DNA of 17,673 bases from Fidelibacterota bacterium (GTDB taxonomy: Bacteria; Fidelibacterota; Fidelibacteria; Fidelibacterales; DSDE01): positions 1 to 17,673 of the forward strand of contig DSDE01000368.1 of the NCBI GenBank assembly GCA_011049095.1. Reading direction: 5' to 3'. Of the stretch, positions 7,730 to 15,110 are shown in pieces. Position numbers and translations under genes: made by a program. Numbering within the stretch: position 1 is the first letter of the stretch; each line of letters starts with the position of its first letter. Below the pieces are notes generated by a model. It saw only the letters and a list, made by a program, of their open reading frames with translations, was not told the origin of the DNA and searched no databases.

Positions 7730-9899
7730 ATTTAGTTTTAAAGGTAAAGACACCATCATCATCAACGAGCAGGGGATGCTCTTTGAGGAGCTCGCATCGC
7801 TCAATGAAACTCTGGGAAGGCTTATCATCAGGATAATATTCCAGAACCTCCTGAAAAGCACGAATCGCACCTGCCCAATCACGCTGCCGATAAATTTCGA
7901 TGGCTTTGCGAAAGAGATTTTCCACATGCAGCATATCTTTCCGCATATTTTCATAACGATCCACCAATGTGAATACCCTTATCGGGTGACTGCGGCCCTT
8001 CACCCGAATCAGGTCTAATTCCCGAAAATAGTAGTCATTTTTCACAAATTCCCAGGCAAACTCGCTGAGGATATTGGTGGTGCCATACGATTTGTTAATG
8101 CCTTCCAGGCGCGCTGCCAGATTGACCGTGTCGCCGATTGCTGTATAGTCCATTCGTGTGGCACTGCCGAGATTCCCAACCACAAAAGGACCGCTGCTGA
8201 TGCCAATGCGGGTGGCAATTTCACCGCGCTCGGTGGGAATCAGCTCATTGATATTATGCTTGCGAAACTCCAGCACCACTTCGCAAGCCGATTTTGCATG
8301 GTCAACGCGGGGAAGCGGCGCGCCAAATATGGCCATAATGCCATCGCCGGTGTATTTATCAAGCAGACCGCTATGCTTTAAAACCGCACCGGTGATAATG
8401 CTGAAATAGCGATTCAGCACTCGAATCACCTCTTTGGGCGATTTGTCTTCCGAGTAGGTGGTAAAATTCTGCAAATCGGTAAAAAAGACTGTCCCCACCA
8501 GCTCACTGCCTTCCAAATCAATCCGATCAGGGTCTTCCATCAGCAGCTTAATAACATCATCATCGAGGTAGCGGGTGAAAATATTGCGAATCTGCCGCTT
8601 TGCCTGACCTTCAAAAAGCACACGATACATTGAAGCGCTTGTAGAGGCGAGCAGCACGCCACCAGCAAAAAAGAGGATATCCAGACCCAAATGCTGATAA
8701 TAAAAGAGATAAATATTTGCTAATATTGCCCCTAGGAGAATCAGCAGCGCTGCCAGTACTCCCTGAAAAAGGCTTTTTGACAAAAATAGCCAGCTCAACA
8801 AGAACATCACGAAAAAAGAAAGAATGACAACCCATAGCACTGGTACTTTCCCAAAGCGGTGACCCTGTGTGAGATTGCTCAGTAGTGTAGCATGAATTTC
8901 ACCGCCGGGATAGGGCGAAATAGCAGTAAAAGGTGTCGGTTTCATATCAAATTCACCTACCGCCGTCACACAAACTATCACATGTTTGTCTTTGTATCGG
9001 GAAAATGGAATAGCTGGCGCCTGCCCCTGCATCACTTGCACTGCAGACTGAAACACTGCATAATAGCTGTCATAACGAAAAACACCGCCGGGGCCGCCAG
9101 GGCCATACCAGTAAATCGGAAATGTTCCATCCCTGTCCAGCGTGAGGCTTTTCTGTCCATGGGAAAAGTGAATCTTTTGTTTCTTTTCATCAAAAGCGCT
9201 GATAGATTGATTTTCACCAAGGAGAAAAGCGCTGAGGGCAAGTCCTGGCAAGATAAGCGAATCGGAAGCAAAGGCCAGGGGAAGGCGACGGCAGAGACCA
9301 TCTTCATCCGTCGTAAAATTAATGACACCGATGCCGGCGGCGCTTTGGGCAAAAAGGGGAATCGGCGCCTCAAAAAGAGAGCCAAAAGGCTGAGTAAATC
9401 CCAGTGGCAGCAAGTTTCTAAAGATATTATAGCGGTAAACCCAGGGCGCTAAATCTCCGGGCTTATCGCTGACACCCGTAGCAAGACTTACATTGCCTGC
9501 CCCTTGCATCGAGCGGGCAAAATCACCATCTGTAGAATAACCCAGATCCTGCCTCACAATCTCATCTGTGGCAAACATAATATCAAATACAATAGAGCGG
9601 GCGCCAGCCCGTGCAAGGTAATCCACAACAATACTGTAAAATTGCCGGGGCCATGGAAAAGAGACCCTAAATCGACTATTGAAGAGCTCCATTGACTTAT
9701 CATCAACGGCTAAGATTACTACATTACTGTCGGCTAGCTCTGGCTGATGAAAAAGACGCCACTGTGTATCAGACAGAGAATTGTGCAATCCTCTGTAAAG
9801 TGGCGTGATATATAAGAGCAAAAGCAGCAAAAGAACCGCCAATGCTACCAGAAAGGATATCATCTGAGTCTTGTGCAAATTTTTTAAATTTTTTTTCAT
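7728..9899 (-). CDS. CHASE2-domain class III adenylate cyclase
   Basis: A membrane sensor predicted to make cAMP from ATP. The 723 residues comprise one N-terminal membrane helix (about 13-33), a large periplasmic CHASE2 region (about 38-345, including VVILAVDDKSMELF, WPRQFYSIVVDYLARAGA and the terminal PGGEIHATLLSNL), three clustered helices (about 353-373, 376-400, 406-424), and a class III cyclase domain (about 465-645). Metal-binding aspartates are D475 (FFTDLQNFT) and D519 (KYTGDGIMAIFG); N593 and R597 (DTVNLAARLEG) are the transition-state residues. K515 and T586 occupy the purine-specificity positions, the Lys/Thr pair of ATP-using bacterial cyclases. The C-terminal ~70 residues form a short TPR-like helical segment. 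ATG at 9899 is chosen; an in-frame GTG lies two codons upstream (9905). Neither has a clear Shine-Dalgarno site. It is the first gene of the operon with the M48 protease and namZ. Confidence 0.9.
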   Translation of the reverse strand: MKKNLKNLHKTQMISFLVALAVLLLLLLLYITPLYRGLHNSLSDTQWRLFHQPELADSNVVILAVDDKSMELFNSRFRVSFPWPRQFYSIVVDYLARAGARSIVFDIMFATDEIVRQDLGYSTDGDFARSMQGAGNVSLATGVSDKPGDLAPWVYRYNIFRNLLPLGFTQPFGSLFEAPIPLFAQSAAGIGVINFTTDEDGLCRRLPLAFASDSLILPGLALSAFLLGENQSISAFDEKKQKIHFSHGQKSLTLDRDGTFPIYWYGPGGPGGVFRYDSYYAVFQSAVQVMQGQAPAIPFSRYKDKHVIVCVTAVGEFDMKPTPFTAISPYPGGEIHATLLSNLTQGHRFGKVPVLWVVILSFFVMFLLSWLFLSKSLFQGVLAALLILLGAILANIYLFYYQHLGLDILFFAGGVLLASTSASMYRVLFEGQAKRQIRNIFTRYLDDDVIKLLMEDPDRIDLEGSELVGTVFFTDLQNFTTYSEDKSPKEVIRVLNRYFSIITGAVLKHSGLLDKYTGDGIMAIFGAPLPRVDHAKSACEVVLEFRKHNINELIPTERGEIATRIGISSGPFVVGNLGSATRMDYTAIGDTVNLAARLEGINKSYGTTNILSEFAWEFVKNDYYFRELDLIRVKGRSHPIRVFTLVDRYENMRKDMLHVENLFRKAIEIYRQRDWAGAIRAFQEVLEYYPDDKPSQSFIERCELLKEHPLLVDDDGVFTFKTK

Positions 9900-9999
9900 T
9901 AACACAAATCTAAAGAATTCGTTTAATTTGTGCTACAGATTAAAAGCAAATTTAATGGCTGTCACATTTTTCCAATGCGAGATTTTATCATAGTCTGGA

Positions 10000-10017
10000 A
10001 ATTGGCCTGCAATTGGC
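10000..10017. repeat. Tandem AATTGGC half-sites in a divergent promoter region
   Basis: AATTGGC at 10000-10006 and again at 10011-10017, an 11-base period, about one helical turn. They lie between the divergent cyclase and ABC ATPase genes, where a regulator could bind. This is a sequence observation only; chance is possible. Confidence 0.3.
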
Positions 10018-10042
10018 GTAAAAATAGGCTAAATTTATTTCT

Positions 10043-10738
10043 GTGCGGCTCATAATCGAAAAACTACACTATCATCGGGGAAACTTTTCCCTAAGAACGC
10101 CCCATTTTGCCCTTGGCGAATCTGTAATTGCCCTTCTTGCAGGAGAAAGCGGCTGTGGCAAAAGCACCTTTCTGAAGCTTTGCAGCGGAATATTAAAACC
10201 AGAGTCAGGCTCCATTCACTTGATACCTAAAGTCAGCCCTGCTTTAATGCTGCAAAATCCCCTTTACCAGGTCATCAGCTCTAAAGTCTATGATGAACTG
10301 GCGTTCCCTTTGCAAAACATGCAGCTGTCAGCCCGAGAAATCGAAGCGCGCATTCAGGAAGCTGCGGCGCTTTGGCAAATTGATGCGCTCCTTGGCCGTA
10401 ATCTCCATAGCCTCAGCCTCGGTGAGCTGCAAAAGGTGATGCTGGCCGTCACATTGATCATGAAACGCCCGCTTACGCTGCTGGATGAACCTTCCAGCCA
10501 CCTAGACAGCAATTCCATTGCAAGGCTCTATCAAATTCTCGGGCAGGAAACAAAGCGCGGCCATTCCTTTATCATTGCCAGCCAAAATCTTTTTGAATTG
10601 CATTTTTGCGACGAGCTGATACTTATGGGTCGGGGAGAAATTGCCGGCCACTATAAAAGAGAAGAAAAAGCCCTTTATAAAGAAAAACTTTCAGAATGGG
10701 GCTTGCTTTTTGAGAAAGGCGATTGCAGTGATAATTAG
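10043..10738 (+). CDS. ECF-type ABC transporter ATPase, first of a pair (H-loop His replaced)
   Basis: A cytoplasmic nucleotide-binding subunit of 231 residues, closest in style to the EcfA/CbiO ATPases of energy-coupling-factor vitamin or metal importers. Walker A is GESGCGKST (34-42), the Q-loop is MLQNPLYQVISS (Q71, with the ECF-like continuation VYDELAFPLQN), the signature is LSLGE (124-128), Walker B is LTLLDEP (144-150) and the D-loop is SSHLD (151-155). The switch position that normally holds histidine reads IIASQNL, with Q181 in its place, so one of the two ATP sites of a heterodimer with the next gene may be impaired. The only start is GTG at 10043, limited by a stop at 10025-10027; no strong Shine-Dalgarno site is visible. 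It overlaps the next ATPase by 11 bases. No EcfT or substrate-binding S component lies in the window. Confidence 0.8.
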   Translation: MRLIIEKLHYHRGNFSLRTPHFALGESVIALLAGESGCGKSTFLKLCSGILKPESGSIHLIPKVSPALMLQNPLYQVISSKVYDELAFPLQNMQLSAREIEARIQEAAALWQIDALLGRNLHSLSLGELQKVMLAVTLIMKRPLTLLDEPSSHLDSNSIARLYQILGQETKRGHSFIIASQNLFELHFCDELILMGRGEIAGHYKREEKALYKEKLSEWGLLFEKGDCSDN

Positions 10739-11405
10739 ACCCTTCTCCTGGCAAATTGAAAATCTAAAATTTCATAATCCCCTTAAGCTAGATTTTTCTC
10801 CTTATGGAATAATCGGTGTGGCGGGTCCCGTTGGCAGCGGAAAATCGAGCTTTCTAAAACTATTTGCTGATTTTAAGCTCCACTCACTGAAAATTATCGA
10901 AAATTACCCCTTCTGTGCCTACCTTAGCCAGGACCTTACCCGACTTTTTATTGGCAACACTCTGGAATTGCTCCTTCAGGTTTATAGCAATCCGAAAAAT
11001 ATCATCGGTAAGCATTTTGACATTAAGGCATTCTGGAAATATGCCCAAAGCCTGGAGATTCCTTTAGAAAATAAAAGCGCCGAACCCCTTCTCAGCTTCA
11101 GCGAAGGCGAGCTGCAGCGCATAGCAATTTCTCTGGCTTTGGCAAGCAGAGCGCCTCTCACCATTTTAGACGAGCCAACCACTGCCCTGAATCCCCGTTA
11201 TTGCAAAATATTCTACCGCCTCCTGAAAAATCTAAAAGAAGAAAGCAAAATACTTATGGTGAGCCACCGCCTACAAGATTTTCGCTGCTGTGCCGAGGCA
11301 GTTCTCATTATCGAAAATATGACTATTCAGAAATTGCTGCCATTGCAACAATTTCTTGAAAATGAGATTGTAAACCGTTATTTTCCACCGGATATTGAAG
11401 GATGA
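10728..11405 (+). CDS. ECF-type ABC transporter ATPase, second of a pair
   Basis: A 225-residue nucleotide-binding subunit. Walker A is GPVGSGKSS (33-41), the Q-loop is YLSQDLTRLF (Q68), the signature is FSEGE (124-128), Walker B is LTILDEP (144-150), the D-loop is TTALN (151-155) and the switch histidine is present (MVSHRL, H180). The pair therefore has one complete and one altered H-loop. The open frame continues upstream to 10641 inside the previous gene, but the GTG at 10728 is the likely start: AAAGG precedes it by eight bases and the protein then begins just before the first beta strand. The 11-base overlap with the first ATPase suggests translational coupling and a heterodimer. It is followed one base later by pgsA. 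The two ATPases may energise a membrane component encoded elsewhere; the substrate is unknown. Confidence 0.8.
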   Translation: MIIRPFSWQIENLKFHNPLKLDFSPYGIIGVAGPVGSGKSSFLKLFADFKLHSLKIIENYPFCAYLSQDLTRLFIGNTLELLLQVYSNPKNIIGKHFDIKAFWKYAQSLEIPLENKSAEPLLSFSEGELQRIAISLALASRAPLTILDEPTTALNPRYCKIFYRLLKNLKEESKILMVSHRLQDFRCCAEAVLIIENMTIQKLLPLQQFLENEIVNRYFPPDIEG

Positions 11406-11406
11406 G

Positions 11407-12045
11407 ATGAAAAAAGCGAAAGACCCTAAACGCCCCATTTCAGAACGGCTGGAAAAACTAAATCCCAAGAATGTCGAGCCCCACTACTTTTTCACAATTG
11501 CCAATATTATCAGCCTGACACGAGCATTTTTAGCTTTTCCTATCGCAGTTTATCTGATGCGTGATCAGCTATCGGTGGCGGTCCCACTCCTTATCATTGC
11601 CGTTGTTTCCGACTGGCTCGATGGGTACGCTGCCCGCAAAACCAATGAAGTATCCAGCTATGGCAAAGCGCTGGACCCCATTGCCGATAAAGTCGTAGGT
11701 ATGTCTATCCTATTTGTACTGGTGTTCAAAATGAATTTCCCCATCTGGTTTCTTATTATTCTGGCGGTGCGGGACTTCACTATTACGCTTCTTACAACCT
11801 ACCTGTACAATTCCAGAGGCGTCATCAACGGCGCGAATATTTTAGGGAAAATTTTTATTCTTACTGGTACAATCACCGTATTTTTATGGCTCTATCCTGC
11901 CTGCCGAAGCATAGCATGGCATTTTCTCTATCTTTCATTTGCCCTGATGCTCCTGTCATGGATAATGTACATCTGGCAAAATATCAAACTTCTCAAAGAT
12001 TCACCGCCAGCGCCGGTGATTACCCGCAAAACCGGAGATAATTAA
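11407..12045 (+). CDS. pgsA: CDP-diacylglycerol--glycerol-3-phosphate 3-phosphatidyltransferase
   Basis: Makes phosphatidylglycerol phosphate from CDP-diacylglycerol and glycerol 3-phosphate at the inner membrane, the committed step to anionic phospholipids. The full CDP-alcohol motif is present: D69, D72, G73, A76, R77, G86, D90 and D94, in DWLDGYAARKTNEVSSYGK plus LDPIADK. ANIISLTRAFLAFPIAVYL (32-50), with the N-x-(I/L)-(S/T)-x-x-R start of PgsA proteins, supports this identity over PI synthase. Several hydrophobic helices span the 212 residues. I chose ATG at 11407 because AAGGA (11398-11402) precedes it by four bases; an in-frame TTG at 11395 overlaps the previous gene. Its stop TAA shares a base with the ftsY ATG. 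Cardiolipin-synthase-like specificity cannot be fully excluded. Confidence 0.85.
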   Translation: MKKAKDPKRPISERLEKLNPKNVEPHYFFTIANIISLTRAFLAFPIAVYLMRDQLSVAVPLLIIAVVSDWLDGYAARKTNEVSSYGKALDPIADKVVGMSILFVLVFKMNFPIWFLIILAVRDFTITLLTTYLYNSRGVINGANILGKIFILTGTITVFLWLYPACRSIAWHFLYLSFALMLLSWIMYIWQNIKLLKDSPPAPVITRKTGDN

Positions 12046-12989
12046 TGGGATTTTTCAGTAAAAAGAAATCGGAAACTGAAGCCAGTTTCATTAAAGGTCT
12101 TGAGCGAAGCAGAAACCGATTTAAAGAAGGGCTGCTTTCCCTATTTGGCAGAGAAAGCAAGGTCAGCGATGATTTTCTCGATGAGCTGGAAGCTTTTCTC
12201 TTCCAGAGTGACCTGGGCACAGACAGCACTGACCGGCTGATGGAAGCTATCATTGCCGCCAGCCGGAAAAAGAAAATTCAAAACTACGAAGATGTGGTCA
12301 AAATACTCAACTCTGAGCTGGGAAAAATCTTTTTTAAAGACGAGCTGGAAATTCCTATCGAAAAAACCAGCCCTTTCGTCATAATGGTTATTGGCGTCAA
12401 TGGCGCCGGAAAAACCACCACCATCGGCAAATTGGCTTACCGCTACCGCAAAGAGGGGAAAAAGGTACTCATCGTGGCGGGAGACACCTATCGGGCTGCC
12501 GCTGTAGAGCAGCTTGAGAAATGGGCTGAGCGAGCTGCTGTGGAAATCTTCAAAAATGCCGCCGCGAAAAATCCTTCCGGACTTATTTTTGACGGTATTC
12601 AGAGTGGCTTGGCGAAAAAAATGGATCTGATAATTGTGGATACAGCCGGCCGCCTGCATAACCGCACGCAACTGATGGATGAGCTGACCAAAATTGACCG
12701 CACCATCAAAAAGCTGATACCCGACGCACCCCACGAAGCCCTGTTGGTTCTTGATGGCACCGTCGGTCAAAATGGCTTGGTCCAAGCCCAGGAATTTCAA
12801 AAAGCCGTGCCCATTACCGGGCTGGTCATCACCAAGCTAGATGGCACCGCAAAAGGCGGCATCGTTATCGCCATCAAAGAGAAGCTCAATATTCCAGTGA
12901 AATTCATCGGTTTAGGCGAAAAAATCGAAGACCTGAAAGCTTTTGATCCGGAGCTTTATCTGCGCGGCATGTTTGCAGAAAACCTTTGA
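12045..12989 (+). CDS. ftsY: Signal recognition particle receptor FtsY
   Basis: The SRP receptor GTPase that docks ribosome-nascent-chain-SRP complexes at the membrane. The 314 residues comprise a short N domain (about 10-105, with a charged N-terminus and no long acidic A domain) and the NG GTPase: G1 GVNGAGKTTTIGKLA (117-131), G2-like DTYRAAAVEQL (147-157), G3 DTAGRLHN (199-206), G4 TKLDGTAKGG (263-272) and the closing FIGLGEKIEDLKAFDP (287-302). The usual GxDPA segment before G3 reads KNAAAKNPSGLIFDGI here (170-185), a local divergence. The start ATG overlaps the pgsA stop by one base (TAATG), so PG synthesis and SRP-receptor expression are probably coupled, which is sensible because FtsY binds anionic lipids. 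Confidence 0.95.
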   Translation: MGFFSKKKSETEASFIKGLERSRNRFKEGLLSLFGRESKVSDDFLDELEAFLFQSDLGTDSTDRLMEAIIAASRKKKIQNYEDVVKILNSELGKIFFKDELEIPIEKTSPFVIMVIGVNGAGKTTTIGKLAYRYRKEGKKVLIVAGDTYRAAAVEQLEKWAERAAVEIFKNAAAKNPSGLIFDGIQSGLAKKMDLIIVDTAGRLHNRTQLMDELTKIDRTIKKLIPDAPHEALLVLDGTVGQNGLVQAQEFQKAVPITGLVITKLDGTAKGGIVIAIKEKLNIPVKFIGLGEKIEDLKAFDPELYLRGMFAENL

Positions 12990-12996
12990 AAAAACT

Positions 12997-13017
12997 GAGC
13001 GCAATCAAAGCGCTTTT
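12997..13017 (+). terminator. Possible weak terminator after ftsY
   Basis: A GAGCGC / GCGCTT hairpin (12997-13002 and 13010-13015, including one G-T pair) with a 7-base loop and a short T run ending at 13017. The stem is short and the T run only four, so read-through into rimO is likely. Confidence 0.35.
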
Positions 13018-13167
13018 ACAAGGACACAAAATAGACCAAAAAAATATCTTGAATCAATGGTAAAATCAGTAAGAACTTTGCGTTTAAGATTTAAGGCTTT
13101 TTTTACCACCTGCTGCCTCCTATTTAGCTATATTTACACAAATGAGCGCTTGGCATCACTATAAAAC

Positions 13168-13171
13168 GGAG
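13168..13171 (+). promoter_or_regulatory. Shine-Dalgarno site deciding the TTG start of rimO
   Basis: GGAG five bases before TTG at 13177. The first conserved segment (KIYIITLGCAKNLVDSE) begins four codons later, so no downstream ATG can serve. Confidence 0.6.
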
Positions 13172-13176
13172 TCATT

Positions 13177-14481
13177 TTGAATAGAGAAAAAATTTATATC
13201 ATCACGTTAGGCTGTGCAAAAAATCTTGTGGACAGTGAGATTATAAGCGGCGGTCTGGCAGAAAACCATATTGAGCTGACCGAGAATCCCGAGCAGGCCA
13301 CAAAGATAATCATCAATACCTGCGGCTTTATTGAATCGGCGCGGGAAGAGTCCATAGACACCATTTTGGAAGCGGCTCAGCTTAAACACAATGGGATTTT
13401 GCGAGAGCTCATCGTCATAGGCTGTATGTCAGAGCGCTATTCAGCTGAAATGCAAAACGAACTACCGGAAGTTGATCATTTTTTCGGCGCCAACCGGATG
13501 AAAGAACTTTTGCAGTATCTTACCGGCAAAAATTATTTAGCTTACGACCCGGCTCTCTGGCGCAAAATAATGACACCACGTCACTACGCATTCTTAAAAA
13601 TTGCCGAGGGCTGCGACAATGTCTGTTCTTTTTGCTCTATACCACTAATGCGGGGCAAGCAAATTAGCCGCAGCATTGAAAGCCTGATGAAAGAGACAGA
13701 ACTGCTGGCTAAGCGGGGCGTAAAAGAGCTCATTGTCATTGCCCAGGATACAACAAGCTACGGCTGGGACCTGACGCCAAGGAGCAGTTTGACGGAGCTT
13801 TTAAAAGAGCTGGAAAGCATTGACGGCATCGAATGGATACGTCTCCATTATGCACATCCGTCCCATCTAGGGCCGGAGCTGATTCCATTTCTGGCTAATT
13901 CCAAAAAAGTGCTACCCTACCTGGATATTCCCATTCAACATATCAATTCTCAGCTTCTCAAAGAGATGAAAAGAGGACTTGACGGAGCCGCCATTCAAAA
14001 ACTGCTGGAGCAGCTTCGGAAAAAAATCCCCAATATTGCCATTCGAAGCTCCCTGATTGTGGGCTATCCCGGCGAGACAAAAACAATGTTTCAGGAATTG
14101 CTGGATTTTGTAAAGGAATTTCGTTTTGACCGGCTGGGGGTTTTTACCTACAGTGAAGAAGAGGGCACGGCTGCCGCCGAAAAGAATGATTCAATTTCCC
14201 AAAAAGAAAAAGAGCGGCGGATGGCAGCCATTATGAATGCACAACAGCAGATTTCCCTTGAGAATAATCAGGCGCTCGTCGGAACTTCGCAAAAGGTGCT
14301 CATCGATTATTATGATGCCGAAAATAACGAATCTTATGGCCGGACTTACCGTGATTCTCCTGACATTGATAATGCGGTTATCGTTGCCGGAAAGCTGGAG
14401 CCCGGACAATTTTTTGATGTGGAAATCACCGATACCCTCGAATATGATCTCTTTGGAGAAATTCTCAGTAAACTGCGCTAA
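13177..14481 (+). CDS. rimO: Ribosomal protein S12 methylthiotransferase RimO
   Basis: A radical-SAM enzyme that adds a methylthio group to the conserved aspartate of ribosomal protein S12. The 434 residues hold the three domains of the family. The N-terminal MTTase domain has the auxiliary-cluster cysteines C13 (LGCAKN), C49 (NTCGF) and C83 (GCMSERY). The radical-SAM core has C146-x3-C150-x2-C153 in EGCDNVCSFCSIP, followed by MRGKQISRS. A C-terminal TRAM domain lies at about 370-434. FGANRM and SLIVGYPGET are also typical. The sequence after the cysteine motif (SIPLMRGKQ.SR) fits RimO better than MiaB. The start is TTG at 13177. It lies 187 bases after ftsY and converges on the minus-strand iota-carbonic-anhydrase-like gene. 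Confidence 0.95.
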   Translation: MNREKIYIITLGCAKNLVDSEIISGGLAENHIELTENPEQATKIIINTCGFIESAREESIDTILEAAQLKHNGILRELIVIGCMSERYSAEMQNELPEVDHFFGANRMKELLQYLTGKNYLAYDPALWRKIMTPRHYAFLKIAEGCDNVCSFCSIPLMRGKQISRSIESLMKETELLAKRGVKELIVIAQDTTSYGWDLTPRSSLTELLKELESIDGIEWIRLHYAHPSHLGPELIPFLANSKKVLPYLDIPIQHINSQLLKEMKRGLDGAAIQKLLEQLRKKIPNIAIRSSLIVGYPGETKTMFQELLDFVKEFRFDRLGVFTYSEEEGTAAAEKNDSISQKEKERRMAAIMNAQQQISLENNQALVGTSQKVLIDYYDAENNESYGRTYRDSPDIDNAVIVAGKLEPGQFFDVEITDTLEYDLFGEILSKLR

Positions 14482-14505
14482 AAACATTAATAAAAAGATT
14501 TTGGG

Positions 14506-15087
14506 TCAATGCTCTGGCTGATAGGGCAAAGATGAGTGATGGAGCTGAATGCGCAAGGCTCCCTGACTGTCACGGCGATAGATAAAACTATATTCGACTT
14601 TGGCCTCCACGCCGCTTTTCGCATTTGTAAAAAAATAGTTGCCCATTGCTGCCGCAAAACTTTCTTCCAAAATGATGGCGCTGTTTTCAAAGCGGACTGC
14701 TGACCAGGGCTGAAGTGCAAATCCATGGTCTTCTGCTATCTCTCCACCCACAAAATAGCTGATGGCAGATTCTCTGGACGATCGGAACTGATTTTTTGCT
14801 GCTTTGGTGGGCTTAAATAAAACGGGACCTGCAGCATAATCATACAGCTCATCAACGGTTTTTATTGCCTCAGCTTTATAGTCCTGTCTTTGTGTATAAG
14901 CTTTCCCGATGCTGACAATGGCTTCGCCCCAGGTCTTTTGCGCTGCCAGCAGCTCGGCCTCAGAAATGGGCAGCGGCGCCTGGCGGTCCATTCCCTCGGA
15001 AAAACCGGCCATCTGAATGATGAGCAGAAAAATAATGGGAGTTGAACGCATAGGATTGAAAAGTAATCTTTTGGAATAAATTTTCAT
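14506..15087 (-). CDS. Exported iota-class carbonic-anhydrase-like protein (COG4337-like)
   Basis: A 193-residue exported protein. The N-terminus has basic residues, then a hydrophobic stretch (TPIIFLLIIQMAGF, 16-29), consistent with a Sec signal peptide cleaved near residue 31. The mature part fits the small NTF2/SnoaL-like fold family COG4337: VLFKPT (89-94), YFVGG (111-115), AEDHGFALQPW (118-128), AAAMGNYFF (145-153), VEYSF (164-168) and a terminal LHHSSLPY (182-189). From memory, the terminal HHSS stretch marks iota-carbonic anhydrases, some of which work without metal, hydrating CO2 to bicarbonate. Some relatives are annotated, I believe wrongly, as phosphoribosyl-AMP cyclohydrolase. Activity is inferred. 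The start at 15087 has a strong Shine-Dalgarno site (AAGGAG, five-base spacing). It follows the GHL10 glycosidase by 23 bases, so the two are probably co-transcribed. Confidence 0.6.
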   Translation of the reverse strand: MKIYSKRLLFNPMRSTPIIFLLIIQMAGFSEGMDRQAPLPISEAELLAAQKTWGEAIVSIGKAYTQRQDYKAEAIKTVDELYDYAAGPVLFKPTKAAKNQFRSSRESAISYFVGGEIAEDHGFALQPWSAVRFENSAIILEESFAAAMGNYFFTNAKSGVEAKVEYSFIYRRDSQGALRIQLHHSSLPYQPEH

Positions 15088-15092
15088 TTTAT

Positions 15093-15098
15093 CTCCTT
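15093..15098 (-). promoter_or_regulatory. Strong Shine-Dalgarno site of the carbonic-anhydrase-like gene
   Basis: AAGGAG on the minus strand, five bases before the ATG at 15087, inside the 23-base gap after the glycosidase gene. Confidence 0.6.
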
Positions 15099-15110
15099 TT
15101 GTAAATAAGT

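Noticed and set aside
8892..9452. A 186-codon plus-strand open frame opposite the cyclase
   Set aside because: It is antisense to the CHASE2 region, its translation is basic and low in coherence, and no start signal is present.
12141..12800. A 219-codon minus-strand open frame opposite ftsY
   Set aside because: It lies entirely antisense to a clear ftsY, has no recognisable motif, and reflects the codon pattern of the real gene.
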